From Naumovozyma dairenensis CBS 421 (lineage: Eukaryota > Ascomycota > Saccharomycetes > Saccharomycetales > Saccharomycetaceae): a DNA stretch of 64,000 bases. Within the stretch, counting starts at the first letter, position 1, and each line of letters starts with the position of its first letter. The DNA lies in the NCBI RefSeq assembly GCF_000227115.2, contig NC_016489.1, forward strand, positions 620,001 to 684,000, given 5' to 3'. This document shows positions 26,106-36,996 of this stretch, piece by piece. Under the pieces are notes generated by a model. It was given only the letters and a program-made list of their open reading frames with translations, searched no databases and was not told the origin of the DNA. Position numbers and translations under genes: made by a program.

Positions 26106-28550
26106 ATGTCGGATTCTATTTCTGTCGATGCGTTGGCTGAACAATTCAGTCAAATTGGGTTTGAAGATGCTAAAGTTAAAGAAATTACTAAAAACAAGAA
26201 AGTTTCAGATTCATTATCTCAATTAATCTCTCAAGCTCCAAAGGATTATCAATGGAATAAATCCACTAGAGCTCTTGTCCATAATTTGGCCACTTTAATC
26301 AAAGGTTCTTCTTTAGATAAGTCTGAATTGATCGTTAATGGAATCATTAATGAAGATCTGAAAACTAATTTACAAATCTCTGCTGCTTTCAAATATATCA
26401 AGGCAAAGGGTACTGATGCCACTCAAGTGGAAATGAATGAAAATTCTGGTGTTGGTATTGTAGTTACAGATGATGATGTTAGAAAATCTGTTCAAAATTA
26501 TATTGAAGAGAATAAAGAAGCCATTTTGGAGCAACGTTATAAGTTGGTTCCTGGACTTTTTGCCAATATCAAAAATTTACCTGAATTGAAATGGGCTGAT
26601 CCTCGTAGTTTTAAACCAATTATTGATGAAGAAATCTTGAAAGTGCTGGGGCCAAAGGATGAAAGAGATTTAGTTAAAAAGAAACCAACTAAGGATTCCA
26701 CCAAAAAAAATGATAACAAAAAGAAGGTAAGTAAGGAAACCAATAAAAATGCAAATGAACCTGAAAGAACAATGTTTAATGAAGGGTTCTTAGGTGATTT
26801 ACATAAAGTTGGTGAAAATCCTCAAGCTTATCCAGAATTGATGGAAGAACATTTGAAAGTCACGGGTGGTAAAGTACGTACAAGATTCCCACCTGAACCA
26901 AATGGATATTTACATATTGGACATTCTAAAGCTATCATGGTCAATTTTGGTTATGCTAAATATCATGATGGTGTTTGTTATTTACGATTCGATGATACCA
27001 ATCCGGAAGCTGAAGCACCTGAATATTTCGAATCCATTAAGAGAATGGTTCATTGGTTAGGATTCACACCATGGAAAATTACTTATTCAAGTGATTATTT
27101 TGATAAATTATATGATTTGGCTGAATTATTAATAAATAATGGTAAAGGTTATATTTGTCATTGTACCGCTGAAGAAATTAAAAGAGGTCGTGGTATTAAA
27201 GAAGATGGTACACCAGGTGGTGAAAGACATGCATGTAAACATCGTGACAGACCAATTGAAGAAAATTTGCAAGAATTTAGAAATATGAGAGATGGTAAAT
27301 ATCAACCCGGTGAAGCTATCTTAAGAATGAAACAAGATTTAACATCACCAAGTCCACAAATGTGGGACCTTATTGCATACAGAGTACTGAATGCTGCACA
27401 TCCAAGAACTGGTACTAAATGGAAGATTTATCCAACATATGATTTTACTCATTGTTTGGTCGATTCATTTGAAAATATTACACATTCTTTATGTACCACT
27501 GAGTTTTATCTTTCCAGAGAGAGTTATGAATGGTTATGTGATCAAGTCCATGTATTTAGACCAGCACAAAGAGAGTATGGTCGTTTAAATATTACTGGTA
27601 CAGTGCTTTCTAAGAGAAAGATTGCTAAACTTGTTGATGAAAAATTTGTTAGAGGTTGGGATGATCCAAGATTATTTACATTGGAAGCTATTCGTAGACG
27701 TGGTGTACCACCGGGATCTATCTTATCATTCATTAATACCTTGGGTGTCACTACAAGTACTACTAACATTCAAGTGGTTAGATTTGAAAGTGCAATTAGA
27801 AAATATTTAGAAGATACTACACCAAGATTAATGTTTATTCTTGATCCAATTGAAGTCATTGTGGATAATTTATCCGATGATTATGAGGAATTAGTCACTA
27901 TACCATATAGAGCTGGTACACCAGAATTTGGTGAGAGGACTGTTCCATTTACTAACAAATTTTTCATTGAAAGGTCAGATTTCTCTGAAGTGACAGATGA
28001 TAAAGAATTTTTCAGATTGACACCAAATCAATCTGTTGGATTAATTAAAGTCCCACATACAGTTTCTTTCCAAAGTGTTGAAAAGGATGCTTCAGGTAAG
28101 ATTACGAAGGTTCATGTTAAATATGAAAATGAACCATTGCCCGAAGGTACCAAGGCAATGAGACCAAAGACATATATTCAATGGGTTCCAGTGTCATCTA
28201 AGTATAATTCACCAGTTAAGATTGCTGAAACAAGGGTTTACAACCAATTATTCAAATCAGAGAATCCATCATCTCATCCAGATGGATATTTGAAAGATAT
28301 TAATGATGAAAGTGAAATTATTTATGATAACTCTGTAGTGGAACATAATTTTGATCATGTTTTGAAGAATGGTCCATGGATTGTTGATTCTATTAAGAAA
28401 TCAGAATTTTATGTTGAAGAGGATAAAGAGGGTAAAGAAATTAATAGATTCCAGGCTATGAGAGTTGGTTATTTCACTTTGGATAAAGAAAGTACTAATG
28501 ATAAGATTATCTTGAATAGAATTGTTAGTCTTAAGGAGAGTTCGAAGTAA
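26106..28550 (+). CDS. GLN4: Cytosolic glutaminyl-tRNA synthetase
   Basis: Gln4 charges tRNA-Gln with glutamine. The N-terminal appended domain (about 1-190) is followed by a Lys-rich linker, then the class I catalytic domain with the HIGH motif in PPEPNGYLHIGHSKA and the KMSKS counterpart VLSKRK. The C-terminal beta-barrel anticodon-binding domain (including IERSDFSE and QWVPVSSKYNSP) is complete. The 814 residues compare with 809 in S. cerevisiae and similarity is very high throughout. The start is the ATG at 26106 (MSDSISVDALAEQF); the upstream in-frame extension uses only a TTG. It converges on the sphingoid base kinase gene, as GLN4 and LCB4 do in S. cerevisiae. Confidence 0.97.
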   Translation: MSDSISVDALAEQFSQIGFEDAKVKEITKNKKVSDSLSQLISQAPKDYQWNKSTRALVHNLATLIKGSSLDKSELIVNGIINEDLKTNLQISAAFKYIKAKGTDATQVEMNENSGVGIVVTDDDVRKSVQNYIEENKEAILEQRYKLVPGLFANIKNLPELKWADPRSFKPIIDEEILKVLGPKDERDLVKKKPTKDSTKKNDNKKKVSKETNKNANEPERTMFNEGFLGDLHKVGENPQAYPELMEEHLKVTGGKVRTRFPPEPNGYLHIGHSKAIMVNFGYAKYHDGVCYLRFDDTNPEAEAPEYFESIKRMVHWLGFTPWKITYSSDYFDKLYDLAELLINNGKGYICHCTAEEIKRGRGIKEDGTPGGERHACKHRDRPIEENLQEFRNMRDGKYQPGEAILRMKQDLTSPSPQMWDLIAYRVLNAAHPRTGTKWKIYPTYDFTHCLVDSFENITHSLCTTEFYLSRESYEWLCDQVHVFRPAQREYGRLNITGTVLSKRKIAKLVDEKFVRGWDDPRLFTLEAIRRRGVPPGSILSFINTLGVTTSTTNIQVVRFESAIRKYLEDTTPRLMFILDPIEVIVDNLSDDYEELVTIPYRAGTPEFGERTVPFTNKFFIERSDFSEVTDDKEFFRLTPNQSVGLIKVPHTVSFQSVEKDASGKITKVHVKYENEPLPEGTKAMRPKTYIQWVPVSSKYNSPVKIAETRVYNQLFKSENPSSHPDGYLKDINDESEIIYDNSVVEHNFDHVLKNGPWIVDSIKKSEFYVEEDKEGKEINRFQAMRVGYFTLDKESTNDKIILNRIVSLKESSK

Positions 28551-28771
28551 ATCTTGCTCTTATAATAAAGTATATTATATGTATATGTACGCTAATAGTT
28601 ATATTTAATTGAAAGAACAAGAAAAACAGAATTTCATATCAATGGTCAATAATTCATTGTATTCGTCTATAAATCATTACTGTCTGTAAAATGTTAGGAT
28701 ATATAAAATAAAAATAGTATAACAAAAATAAAACTGTATAAGTTTTTTAGTGGTCGTCAGAGATGCCATAT

Positions 28772-30760
28772 CTACATGAGATCGAATTTGGAATCCACAT
28801 AAGATCCATTTCTCAAAAGAGTTTTACATAAATTGGGCATAATTTCCACTTGGATTGGTTCCACGGGGAACCTCTCACCATCCACTGAGATTACACTATC
28901 TTTTATCTTTGGGATCATTTTATATGCGATAATCTTTGAATGAATAACTTCAGGATGTAACACATGAGCACCTTTATCCAATGATAATAAAATAGGAGTA
29001 ATTTTTGTTAGCGGAGTGGAAATGTCAGTAATAATTAAATCAAAAGTTCCATCGTTAGGTAACGCGGCGGGGAAGAATTTTGTATCTGCTGATATGTATG
29101 GCATTTTCCCCGTATAGAAAATATTTAAATTGTCAGTAATTTGTGGATTTAATTTTTCCCAATCATCAGGGACGCCCTTATCTAATGGATATTTTACTAT
29201 GAAATCTTGTTCAGTGACAATATGTTCAGTGTCATTAAATGGTGATGATGATGAAGAAGCGACTTGTTTATCAAGTGACCGTAATGACGCTTGTGATTTG
29301 TTATTACGATCAAAATGCAATTCTTCATTTTCACAATTATTTTTCAATTTATGTTTTATATAATGAGATTTCAATTCATCTTTAGATTTTGTAGCGTATT
29401 TAACGAAAATATCACAGGGGTATCTTTTCCCCTGTATGACGTTATATGCCACACCTAGTTCAAACCTTACGGGTCCCATCCATCTAATAAATTCTGTATT
29501 GATATCAGATTCCGCGATGACACCAAACGTTTGAGAGAGGAAAGATAAACGTGGAGATTGGTTTGCATAAGACGGTTGAGAACAACACATTAAATCTATT
29601 CTTTTTTCAATTGATTTTAAGAGACATAATGTTGCATGTGAAGTGTTATCAGTCCAATGACATGAAATACTCATTGCATTTCCTGATCCACATGGGATTT
29701 GTGTAATGGTTAATTTGTTAAATGCATCAACTCTATCAGGACGTTGATAAAGGCCATTAATTACTTCGTAGGGGATCCCATCACCTGATGCACAAGCTAT
29801 TATATCATATTTAGAGATGTCTAATGATTTTGCAATATCAGTTGCATGAGATGAATATGTTGTATTTATGATTTCGAATTTACAATTTGATGTGGAGAGG
29901 ATTGGTTTGGACCATTTATTGAAAAGTTTCGAGGCTTTCCCTTTACCACCGTGTGGGTTAATTATTATTAAAATAGACCTTTGTTGAGACACATTTTTGT
30001 AACTTCTATTCATAATTTCTTGAACCAAATCATTGGATGAGGGGAAACTTGGAAGATAATCTATTATAAGGTTAATCTTTTTTGGGATTAAATTTTCCTC
30101 TATGGGTATAACGAATGATAATTCAATCATATATTGGTTATCAGTTAAGAATTGCATGGATGAATTTTGAGATTTTAATATGACGGATGATACAGATAAT
30201 GTTTCTTCGTTTGAAAAGGGATTATCGGGTTGTACATCTTTCGTGGTTGTTTTCTGTTGTTGTTTGGGATCTGGAGATAATGATGATGATGACAGTGATG
30301 ATTGACCTTGATAACCTAATCTATAAGTATCGTTATTATTTGTTTTAGCCTCTGAGGGACCTATATATTTTGCATTTAATATTCTTGCATATGGTATTGT
30401 GGTATTTATAGGTAAAAGAGATCCATGTGAATCCGTTGGAGAGTCTATACATGATATACAACTCAATAAAGAGAGCACTGACGTACTATGGTTTGAGTCT
30501 GGGTTATCCATAGTATCATTTGCACGACTCAATATGTTATTAGGATCCAATTTACTTTCCAATATGGTTTGATCTGGATCAGTACCATTATATTGTTGCT
30601 CGGAAGCCATTGCGGTAGCATGGGATATCGGATAACATGAATTATTTTGTGATTTCAATAGGATACCATCAGAGGTCAACAGGGCTCTTGATGTTGGTCT
30701 TAAGTTTAATGAGAGTAAACCTTGGTGAGCCTCTTCTCTTTCTGAAGCAGATTCCAGCAT
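28772..30760 (-). CDS. Sphingoid long-chain base kinase (Lcb4/Lcb5)
   Basis: This enzyme phosphorylates dihydrosphingosine and phytosphingosine with ATP. The diacylglycerol-kinase-type catalytic domain includes [16 protein letters not shown], the nucleotide-binding [14 protein letters not shown] and PCGSGNAMS. The C-terminal sphingosine kinase motifs include [12 protein letters not shown] and [10 protein letters not shown]. The N-terminal part of about 250 residues is Ser-rich and poorly conserved apart from CISCIDS, possibly part of the membrane-association region. The 662 residues fall between S. cerevisiae Lcb4 (624) and Lcb5 (687). Position next to GLN4 favours LCB4, but ohnologues cannot be separated by eye. 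Its promoter carries PDRE sites (31128-31189), suggesting Pdr1/3-type or Yrr1-type control. Confidence 0.93.
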   Translation of the reverse strand: MLESASEREEAHQGLLSLNLRPTSRALLTSDGILLKSQNNSCYPISHATAMASEQQYNGTDPDQTILESKLDPNNILSRANDTMDNPDSNHSTSVLSLLSCISCIDSPTDSHGSLLPINTTIPYARILNAKYIGPSEAKTNNNDTYRLGYQGQSSLSSSSLSPDPKQQQKTTTKDVQPDNPFSNEETLSVSSVILKSQNSSMQFLTDNQYMIELSFVIPIEENLIPKKINLIIDYLPSFPSSNDLVQEIMNRSYKNVSQQRSILIIINPHGGKGKASKLFNKWSKPILSTSNCKFEIINTTYSSHATDIAKSLDISKYDIIACASGDGIPYEVINGLYQRPDRVDAFNKLTITQIPCGSGNAMSISCHWTDNTSHATLCLLKSIEKRIDLMCCSQPSYANQSPRLSFLSQTFGVIAESDINTEFIRWMGPVRFELGVAYNVIQGKRYPCDIFVKYATKSKDELKSHYIKHKLKNNCENEELHFDRNNKSQASLRSLDKQVASSSSSPFNDTEHIVTEQDFIVKYPLDKGVPDDWEKLNPQITDNLNIFYTGKMPYISADTKFFPAALPNDGTFDLIITDISTPLTKITPILLSLDKGAHVLHPEVIHSKIIAYKMIPKIKDSVISVDGERFPVEPIQVEIMPNLCKTLLRNGSYVDSKFDLM

Positions 30761-31445
30761 TATCTAGTGCAAGACTTTTTGTCGGTGTGTGTGTATGCCT
30801 GTTGGTATGGTCGATGGATAAATGGATGGATGGTGTGCCTATGAAGGAAACCGGATTAGAGTAATATGTATAATATACCAAAAAAGGAAATAAAGGAAAG
30901 GTAAACTATAGCGGCAGTCCCGAAAGGATAATACACACGTGAAGAAGTTAACAGAGGGTCCTAGTTAAACAAATACCTTCTCCATACAAGATAAAATTCA
31001 TTTGCCTTATAACAATGTGAAATATTATATATTCCATAGTCAAGTAGTATATCAAGAAAAGTTTCTTATATTGTTTTGTGATGATAGATGAAATAGCGTT
31101 ACCCTGAGATGGGTACCAAATGTTGTTTCCGCGGAGTAGTTTTCAGTTCCGCGGGTATTGTTCTTTCCGGAGTTTTCGCCTTCCGTGGAATTGATTAACT
31201 ATTATAGAAATTCGATATAGTAGTTATTACGAATGTATAGTTAGTTAGTTGTAAGAACTTGGTATTTGAAGTAGTTATTCTGATATAATTTGTTTTATTT
31301 TATTTTATTTTATTTTATTTTATTTTATTTTATTGGAACCACCATAGTTGTAGAAAAATATATATACATATATATATAGCTAAATTTTTTTTTAAAAGAT
31401 TAGAAAAAAACACAAATGTAATAAAAATATAAGGAAACATCATGA
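30761..31445. promoter_or_regulatory. Upstream region of the sphingoid base kinase gene
   Basis: This 685-bp spacer contains the kinase promoter and the PRB1 3' end. It holds the PDRE cluster listed separately, a CACGTG at about 30937, and a TTTTA pentanucleotide microsatellite (about 31292-31335). Confidence 0.6.
31128..31189 (-). promoter_or_regulatory. Cluster of pleiotropic drug response elements
   Basis: Two exact PDRE sites (TCCGYGGA) are present: TCCGCGGA at 31128-31135 and TCCGTGGA at 31182-31189. Between them are TCCGCGGG at 31148-31155 and the half-site palindrome TCCGGA at 31166-31171. The cluster lies about 370-430 bp upstream of the kinase ATG. In S. cerevisiae TCCGYGGA is bound by Pdr1/Pdr3, and Yrr1/Yrm1 bind a related WCCGYKKWW element. 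Confidence 0.75.
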
Positions 31446-33684
31446 TTAGATAATATTCATCTTTTCGAAAACGTTTCTAATTTGATCAAAGAATAAATCT
31501 GTCTTACCACTCATAGAATCTGAATCGACTAAATTTTCAAAGTTAATCTTATCCTCATGTGCTGGTTCTTCGTGCGCTTGTTCTTGCACTTTCCCGTTCC
31601 ATAAGTCGGAAATGTCACCACCAGCTCCGTTATAAATCAGTTTATTTGGAGTTCCATCTGGTAAATCGTACAAGATGTCACTTGTCGAATAAGCAATCAA
31701 CTTCTTTTTCAATTGTTCAGGTGTAATCTTCCCATCACTCTTTGAATTAAAGAACCCGGATTTAGAATCTGGTTGTAAAGAAAGGAAATAAGTCAACAAC
31801 CCAGCTACATGAGGTGAAGCCATTGAAGTTCCTGATAGCGTAGCAGTATTATCATTGCCATCACCAACATAAGTGGATAAGATGTTCAAACCAGGAGCAA
31901 AGACATCGACACATCTACCCCAATTAGAGAAATAAGCTCTATCATCACTTAAAGTGGAAGCACCTACTGTTATGGCATTTTCTGCCGAGGCAGGAGAACT
32001 ATTACAAGCATCTTGATTTTCATTCCCTGCAGCAACACTAAAATGAATCCCAGCTTCCACGGCAGCGTTAACAGCCAAATCCAAAGTTGGAGATTTACCA
32101 CCACCAAGTGACATATTTGCTGTGGACCCCTTATAATCTTTCTTATTTTTTTCATTATTTAAATGAGTTTCAGCAGCAAATTCAACACCTTTAATAACAT
32201 CACTCATTGAGCCTGATCCATTTGATCTTAAAACTTTCACAGCAACCACTTCTGCATTCTTAGCAACACCATAATGAGTGGATGCAATGGTACCAGCACA
32301 ATGAGTCCCATGACCATTACCATCAATATCTTGATCATTTGATGGTATAGTTTTCCCCCAAATAGCTCTTTTACCGAAATCTACATGATTGACATTTATC
32401 CCCGTATCAATGACGAAACAAGTTACACCCTTACCTGCATCATCATCATATAGATATTTATTGAATGATCCCAAGTTTAATCTTTCTCTATGGGATATTC
32501 TTGATAACCCCCATGGTGCGTTATTTTGAGTATTAAATTCTGTGGTTTGGACTATGGAATCACGTTCCACGTATTTGACTAGAGGGTTTAATCTTATTAG
32601 ATCGATTACTTCTTGGGTGAAATAACCTGAATAACCGGAGAGGATATTGTTTATGTTGAAAGAGGAGATTATACCCCCATTTCTGAAAGATTCTTCTTCT
32701 TCTTCTGATGTAGAATGGAAGAAATGGTGATGTGGTGGTAATCTTGATGCAGATTGTTGTTGAATTTCAGAGATTAATTCCTTGTGATATGAGATTTCAT
32801 CGATGTTGATGGAATCCTTAAAGACAATGATATATTTATTTGGTAAAATTCTTGGATGTTTGAATCCTTGAGTGTGGATGTCATCACCGAAAGTTGGAGT
32901 AATTAATGGAGCTAATTTAATATCTTGATCATCTTGATCATCTTGATCTTGATCTTTTCCTGCAGCATTTGGTGTATTATCTTTCAATTTTCTAGCAGAT
33001 TCGATGATTTGTTTGGAATATTTATGAAATATGTCACTGTACTTGTCGTTTGATACTTGTTTGTTGTCATCGGGGCGCTTGTGATGAGGACCATCGTGAG
33101 GACCGTCGTGAGGACCATCATGTGGTGGATGAGGTGGCTTGTGATGAGGACCGTCGTGAGGACCATCGTGTGGTGGATGAGAGGTGGCTTGTGGTGAGGA
33201 CCCTTGTGAGGAGGATGTGGAGGGTGGGTATTTATGATCTAGACCATCGTGTGGAGCATCATATGGATGATGAGGTAGTTTATGATCTAGACCATCGTGT
33301 GGAGCATCATATGGATGATGAGGTAGTTTATGATCTAGACCATCGTGTGGAGCATCATATGGATGATGAGGTAGTTTATGATCTAGACCATCGTGTGGAG
33401 CATCATATGGATGATGAGGAGGCTTTGGAGGATGATGAGGTGGTTTATGATGTTTCTTCTTCTTGTCCTTCTTATGTTTCTTTTTATGTTCCTCTTGCTT
33501 TTCGAAAGGATATTCACGATCATTACGACGTTTTTCGTTTTTGTGAATGGTTTTCTTCATTTGTTGTTAGTTGTTTGTCATTATCACCATGATTATTCTC
33601 GTTCTTGGCTATTTCTGGGATAACCAATGCGGAGGAGACCGTAGCCAAAGCCAAAGCCGAGATTACGGCAGATTGCAGTTTCAT
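31446..33684 (-). CDS. PRB1: Vacuolar proteinase B (subtilisin family), with an apparent N-terminal frameshift
   Basis: Prb1 is a vacuolar subtilisin-family serine protease made as a preproenzyme. The main frame (ATG at 33560) has a Lys/His/Pro-rich propeptide, then an inhibitor-like propeptide domain (NKYIIVFKDSINIDEI), then the catalytic domain with Asp in CFVIDTGINVNH, His in GNGHGTHCAGT and Ser in LSGTSMASPHVAG. The C-terminal end resembles Prb1 (FDQIRNVFEKMNII). The main frame lacks a signal peptide. One starts in another frame at ATG 33684 (MKLQSAVISALALATVSSAL) and closely resembles the S. cerevisiae Prb1 start. That frame ends at 33523, so a one-base change is needed between 33523 and about 33569, where two A5 runs lie. 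A sequencing error or a real lesion are both possible. The SOM1/PCM1 neighbours confirm the PRB1 locus. Confidence 0.85.
33233..33424 (-). repeat. 48-bp minisatellite inside the PRB1 propeptide
   Basis: Four near-identical 48-bp units start at 33233, 33281, 33329 and 33377 and encode a 16-residue repeat around PHHPYDAPHDGLDHK. A related degenerate PHDGPHDGPHHK array follows at 33080-33180. The unit is a multiple of three, so copy-number change keeps the frame. Confidence 0.9.
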
Positions 33685-34656
33685 GTTTTGTTTGCGATGG
33701 TGTTCCTGTTATGTTATGTTATGTTATTTTATAGGGTAAGTAACACACACTGTCTCTTTTGTTGTGTTGAAGAACTCGGGACAAGTGTAAGAAGAAGGAC
33801 GAGAAGAAGACCTTGTTTGTTCTCTTATATAGTCCGATTGCTCTGTTCTGTATGAGAAATTAGAGTTAGCAAGGGGCGCTGTGTGATGTGAGATGTGGGA
33901 AATGTGGACGGGTGCACTTTCTGCCAAGACATTTATAATAAGCATACAAATACGTGTGTAAGTAAAAGTACATTACGGTACTATACAGTACGGTATAGTA
34001 TGTATATTGCAAGACGTATTACCGTGAAGTGTTGACACCCAGACTCCACAATCCAGGTGCAGTCAGCGCTGTGCTGTGATGTGGTGTCCGGGCTCCGGGG
34101 AAACCTTATCGGAGCAATAAGAGGGCGCAGTACTGCAATTAGGGCAAGTCTCGGTTTGAAGGGTGCACTTGAGAGAGAATGTCGCGGCAAGCTTGGTTAC
34201 TCTTATATATATATATATATAACCCGTAACGTTAGTGTGTATAATTAAAACAGGGACTAGGACAAAAACTAAGGGTTTATCCAACATAAAAATAATTTCC
34301 AGGGTTATTTTCCAAGTTCCTTTCCAAAAGGAATAACTGTGTTTCCGAAGACCCGCACACATGTAGGGTTACATTACCATTTGGTGAATGCCATCGATAA
34401 TTACTTATCTACCTATCTTCTCATGTACAATACTCTAATACTCCAATACTCCAATATCCCAATCCAATACCTTCATAATAAATAAATACTAATCGATTTT
34501 TAGTTCCATGCGATAAGAAGTACATTTATACATTCATACGCGTAATGACACCAGATTGATAAGGGAATTGTAAAAGTAACATATACAATACATACACAAT
34601 ACATATACATTTAGCTGCATTCATAGCCCGACTGCTCTATTAAACAACATGGATAC
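33685..34656 (-). promoter_or_regulatory. PRB1 upstream region
   Basis: This 970-bp region between PRB1 and SOM1, both on the minus strand, has no convincing ORF. A TATATAAG element on the minus strand (33824-33831) lies 140 bp before the signal-peptide ATG. A GC-rich island at about 34030-34195 contains a hairpin (GCTCCG/CGGAGC) and a CCGGGG core. A TA dinucleotide run occurs near 34203-34220. Confidence 0.5.
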
Positions 34657-34929
34657 TCATATCTCTATTCTGCGAGTGGCACAATCTTTAAATAATCTCT
34701 TAAATGGGAAACATTCTATTTGCTTTTGCTTTTGCTTTTGCTTTTCCGCCATGTTTATGTTATGACCCTCCTCATGAATTCCCTTAAAATCAATATCATC
34801 ATCATCTCGATATTGACATCGGTATTGTAACAGACTCTTAAGAACACATGTGGGATCATCTCGATGTTTCCTCCTCTCTTGATCAATAATTGAATCCTCA
34901 CAATTTATCACTCTCGTTGGAGGTGCCAT
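34657..34929 (-). CDS. SOM1: Mitochondrial inner membrane peptidase subunit Som1
   Basis: Som1 is a small subunit of the inner membrane peptidase (with Imp1 and Imp2), which matures intermembrane-space proteins. The N-terminus MAPPTRVINCEDS, the middle CVLKSLLQYRCQYR and the C-terminal CFPFKRLFKDC correspond to the conserved MAPP, C-x(n)-ECQ and CSPFKRLFEHC parts of the S. cerevisiae protein. The paired cysteines fit a mitochondrial CX9C-like protein. The 90 residues compare with 74 in S. cerevisiae; the extra part is a Lys/Gln repeat (KQKQKQKQ). It lies between PRB1 and PCM1 exactly as in S. cerevisiae (YEL059C-A). Confidence 0.9.
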   Translation of the reverse strand: MAPPTRVINCEDSIIDQERRKHRDDPTCVLKSLLQYRCQYRDDDDIDFKGIHEEGHNINMAEKQKQKQKQIECFPFKRLFKDCATRRIEI

Positions 34930-35310
34930 CCTTTTCTATCCGTTCTAGTAATTTTTTTTCTCCTAAATTTATATCTACCCACGAATACTCTTAGTATATA
35001 CACATAAGAAAACCTTCTTCATTGTTAAAACTAGAAACAGACCATTAAACTAACTAACTATTTAATAACCTTTGTCTGTTTGTCCTTTTTAGTGACTCTA
35101 CCTCCCGTCTCTTCTCCATTCGGGGAAATACATTCCGAAAGAACAAGAACAAGAACAAGAACAAAAAATAGGAACATATGCACGTATTGTACGATTGAAT
35201 TAAAAGTGAAACTTTTCACTACAAAAGTGAGAATAAATTAATACATCGACACAAAACATAAAAAGGTTAGAAAAACGAAAAGAAAACAAGAAAACAAACC
35301 TAAGTTCAAC
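34930..35310. promoter_or_regulatory. Divergent promoter SOM1/PCM1
   Basis: This 381-bp spacer has no ORF. It contains a short AAGAAC repeat near 35140-35165 and an A-rich PCM1 leader. No recognised activator site was seen. Confidence 0.5.
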
Positions 35311-36996
35311 ATGTCGTCTTTCATGAATACTAATAAAGATCAATTGAAATCATGTTTCAATGAAATTTGTCAAACTAAAAATTATCATTACACCTACGGT
35401 ACTGCAGGATTCCGTGATAATGCCAAAAGATTGGACACTGTCATGTTCACCACCGGTATCGTAGCCTGTTTAAGATCATTGACTTTACAAACCTCAAACA
35501 AACATTCTGCCATTGGTGTCATGGTCACTGCTTCTCATAATCCTCCAGAAGATAATGGTGTCAAAATTATTGAACCAAATGGATCCATGCTTTTACAAGA
35601 ATGGGAACCAAAAGCAACTCAATTTGCTAACATTGCTGCTAATGAATCATTCGACGAATTTTATCAATTGTTAATTGATTCCATCGTTACTTTAGAAAAT
35701 GATCTTAACATAAAGCAACCACCAACTTTAATATTAGGTCATGATTCAAGAGATTCTTCTCCAACTTTAATGAATCATATCATTAAAAGTGCCACTTTAA
35801 TATTTAATGCTAAAATCATTAATTATAACTACGTGACTACTCCACAATTACATTTCTTAACAAATTTGACCAATACAACTGGAACAGCAGAGGAAATTAA
35901 TTATTACGATCATTTCAATAAATATTTATCTCAATTACAATCATTATATCCTCCATTTAATTTACCATTCGATAATTTAATCATTGACGCAGCAAATGGT
36001 ATAGGTGCTCCACAAGTTGAAAAATTATTATTTACTAAAAACAAATTTCCACCTTTAAACATTAAAAACCCAATTAAGATTATAAATAATGATTCTAAAA
36101 ATCCAAATTTATTAAATATGAATTGTGGTGCTGATTACGTAAAGACAAATCAAAAATTACCCCAGGGTATTCCAAAAGATATCGACGCAAATTCAACTTT
36201 GTTTTGTTCATATGATGGTGACGCAGATAGAATCGTTTTCTATTATATCGACCCAATGACAAATAATTTCAATTTATTAGACGGTGATAAAATTGCTACT
36301 CTATTCGCTAAATTTTTTTCAAATTTATTAACAATTGCAAAATTAAACCATATACTAAAACTAGGTGTGGTACAAACTGCATACGCTAATGGATCCTCCA
36401 CTAATTATATCTCTTCAAAATTAAAAGTACCAGTTTCTTGTACCAAAACTGGTGTGAAACATTTACATCATGAAGCTATCACCAAATATGACATCGGGAT
36501 TTATTTCGAAGCAAACGGTCACGGTACCGTCATCTTCAGTGATAAATTTCATTCAGAATTAACAAAATTGAAAGAATCTGGTTCCTCCCGTGAAATTAAA
36601 ACTTTACTATTGTTTAGTGAATTAATTAATCAAACTGTTGGTGATGCCATGTCTGATATGTTAGCTGTCATTGCCGTCCTGAGTATATTACAATTATCAC
36701 CAAATTCATGGGATAAAGAATATAAAGATTTACCAAATAAACTAGCTAAAGTCATAGTCCCTGATAGATCTAAATTTATCACCACTGATCAAGAAAGGAA
36801 ACTGGTGGAACCAAAGGGATTACAACCATTGCTTGAGGAAGCAGTTGCTAGTGTCTCATTGGGGAGATCCTTCGTTAGAGCTAGCGGTACAGAAGACGCT
36901 GTAAGAGTATATGCTGAAGCTAAGACACAAGAAGAAACTGAATGGTTATCTAAGAAAGTTTGTCAACTAGTTATTGAAAGCGTGACACAAGGTTAA
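35311..36996 (+). CDS. PCM1: Phosphoacetylglucosamine mutase
   Basis: Pcm1 (Agm1) converts GlcNAc-6-P to GlcNAc-1-P in UDP-GlcNAc synthesis, which feeds chitin, N-glycans and GPI anchors. Alpha-D-phosphohexomutase motifs appear in order: active-site serine loop MVTASHNPPEDNGVK (near residue 70), metal loop SYDGDADRIVF, sugar-binding loop YFEANGHGTVIF and phosphate-binding loop FVRASGTEDAVRVYAEA. The 561 residues match the family (557 in S. cerevisiae). The ATG at 35311 is supported by the conserved TYGTAGFRDNA soon after. It is divergent from SOM1 and followed by HAT2; S. cerevisiae has YEL057C between the last two, which is absent here. Confidence 0.97.
   Translation: MSSFMNTNKDQLKSCFNEICQTKNYHYTYGTAGFRDNAKRLDTVMFTTGIVACLRSLTLQTSNKHSAIGVMVTASHNPPEDNGVKIIEPNGSMLLQEWEPKATQFANIAANESFDEFYQLLIDSIVTLENDLNIKQPPTLILGHDSRDSSPTLMNHIIKSATLIFNAKIINYNYVTTPQLHFLTNLTNTTGTAEEINYYDHFNKYLSQLQSLYPPFNLPFDNLIIDAANGIGAPQVEKLLFTKNKFPPLNIKNPIKIINNDSKNPNLLNMNCGADYVKTNQKLPQGIPKDIDANSTLFCSYDGDADRIVFYYIDPMTNNFNLLDGDKIATLFAKFFSNLLTIAKLNHILKLGVVQTAYANGSSTNYISSKLKVPVSCTKTGVKHLHHEAITKYDIGIYFEANGHGTVIFSDKFHSELTKLKESGSSREIKTLLLFSELINQTVGDAMSDMLAVIAVLSILQLSPNSWDKEYKDLPNKLAKVIVPDRSKFITTDQERKLVEPKGLQPLLEEAVASVSLGRSFVRASGTEDAVRVYAEAKTQEETEWLSKKVCQLVIESVTQG

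Noticed and set aside
31292..31335. TTTTA repeat considered as a telomere-like or LTR remnant
   Set aside because: It is a simple pentanucleotide microsatellite with no terminal repeats or G-rich strand.
33050..33592. 180-codon ORF antisense to PRB1
   Set aside because: Its repeats are the reverse strand of the PRB1 minisatellite, which is in frame for the protease.
34330..34350. TGTGTTTCCGAAGAC, resembling a centromere CDEIII core
   Set aside because: No CDEI at the right distance and no AT-rich CDEII segment; flanking composition is wrong for a point centromere.
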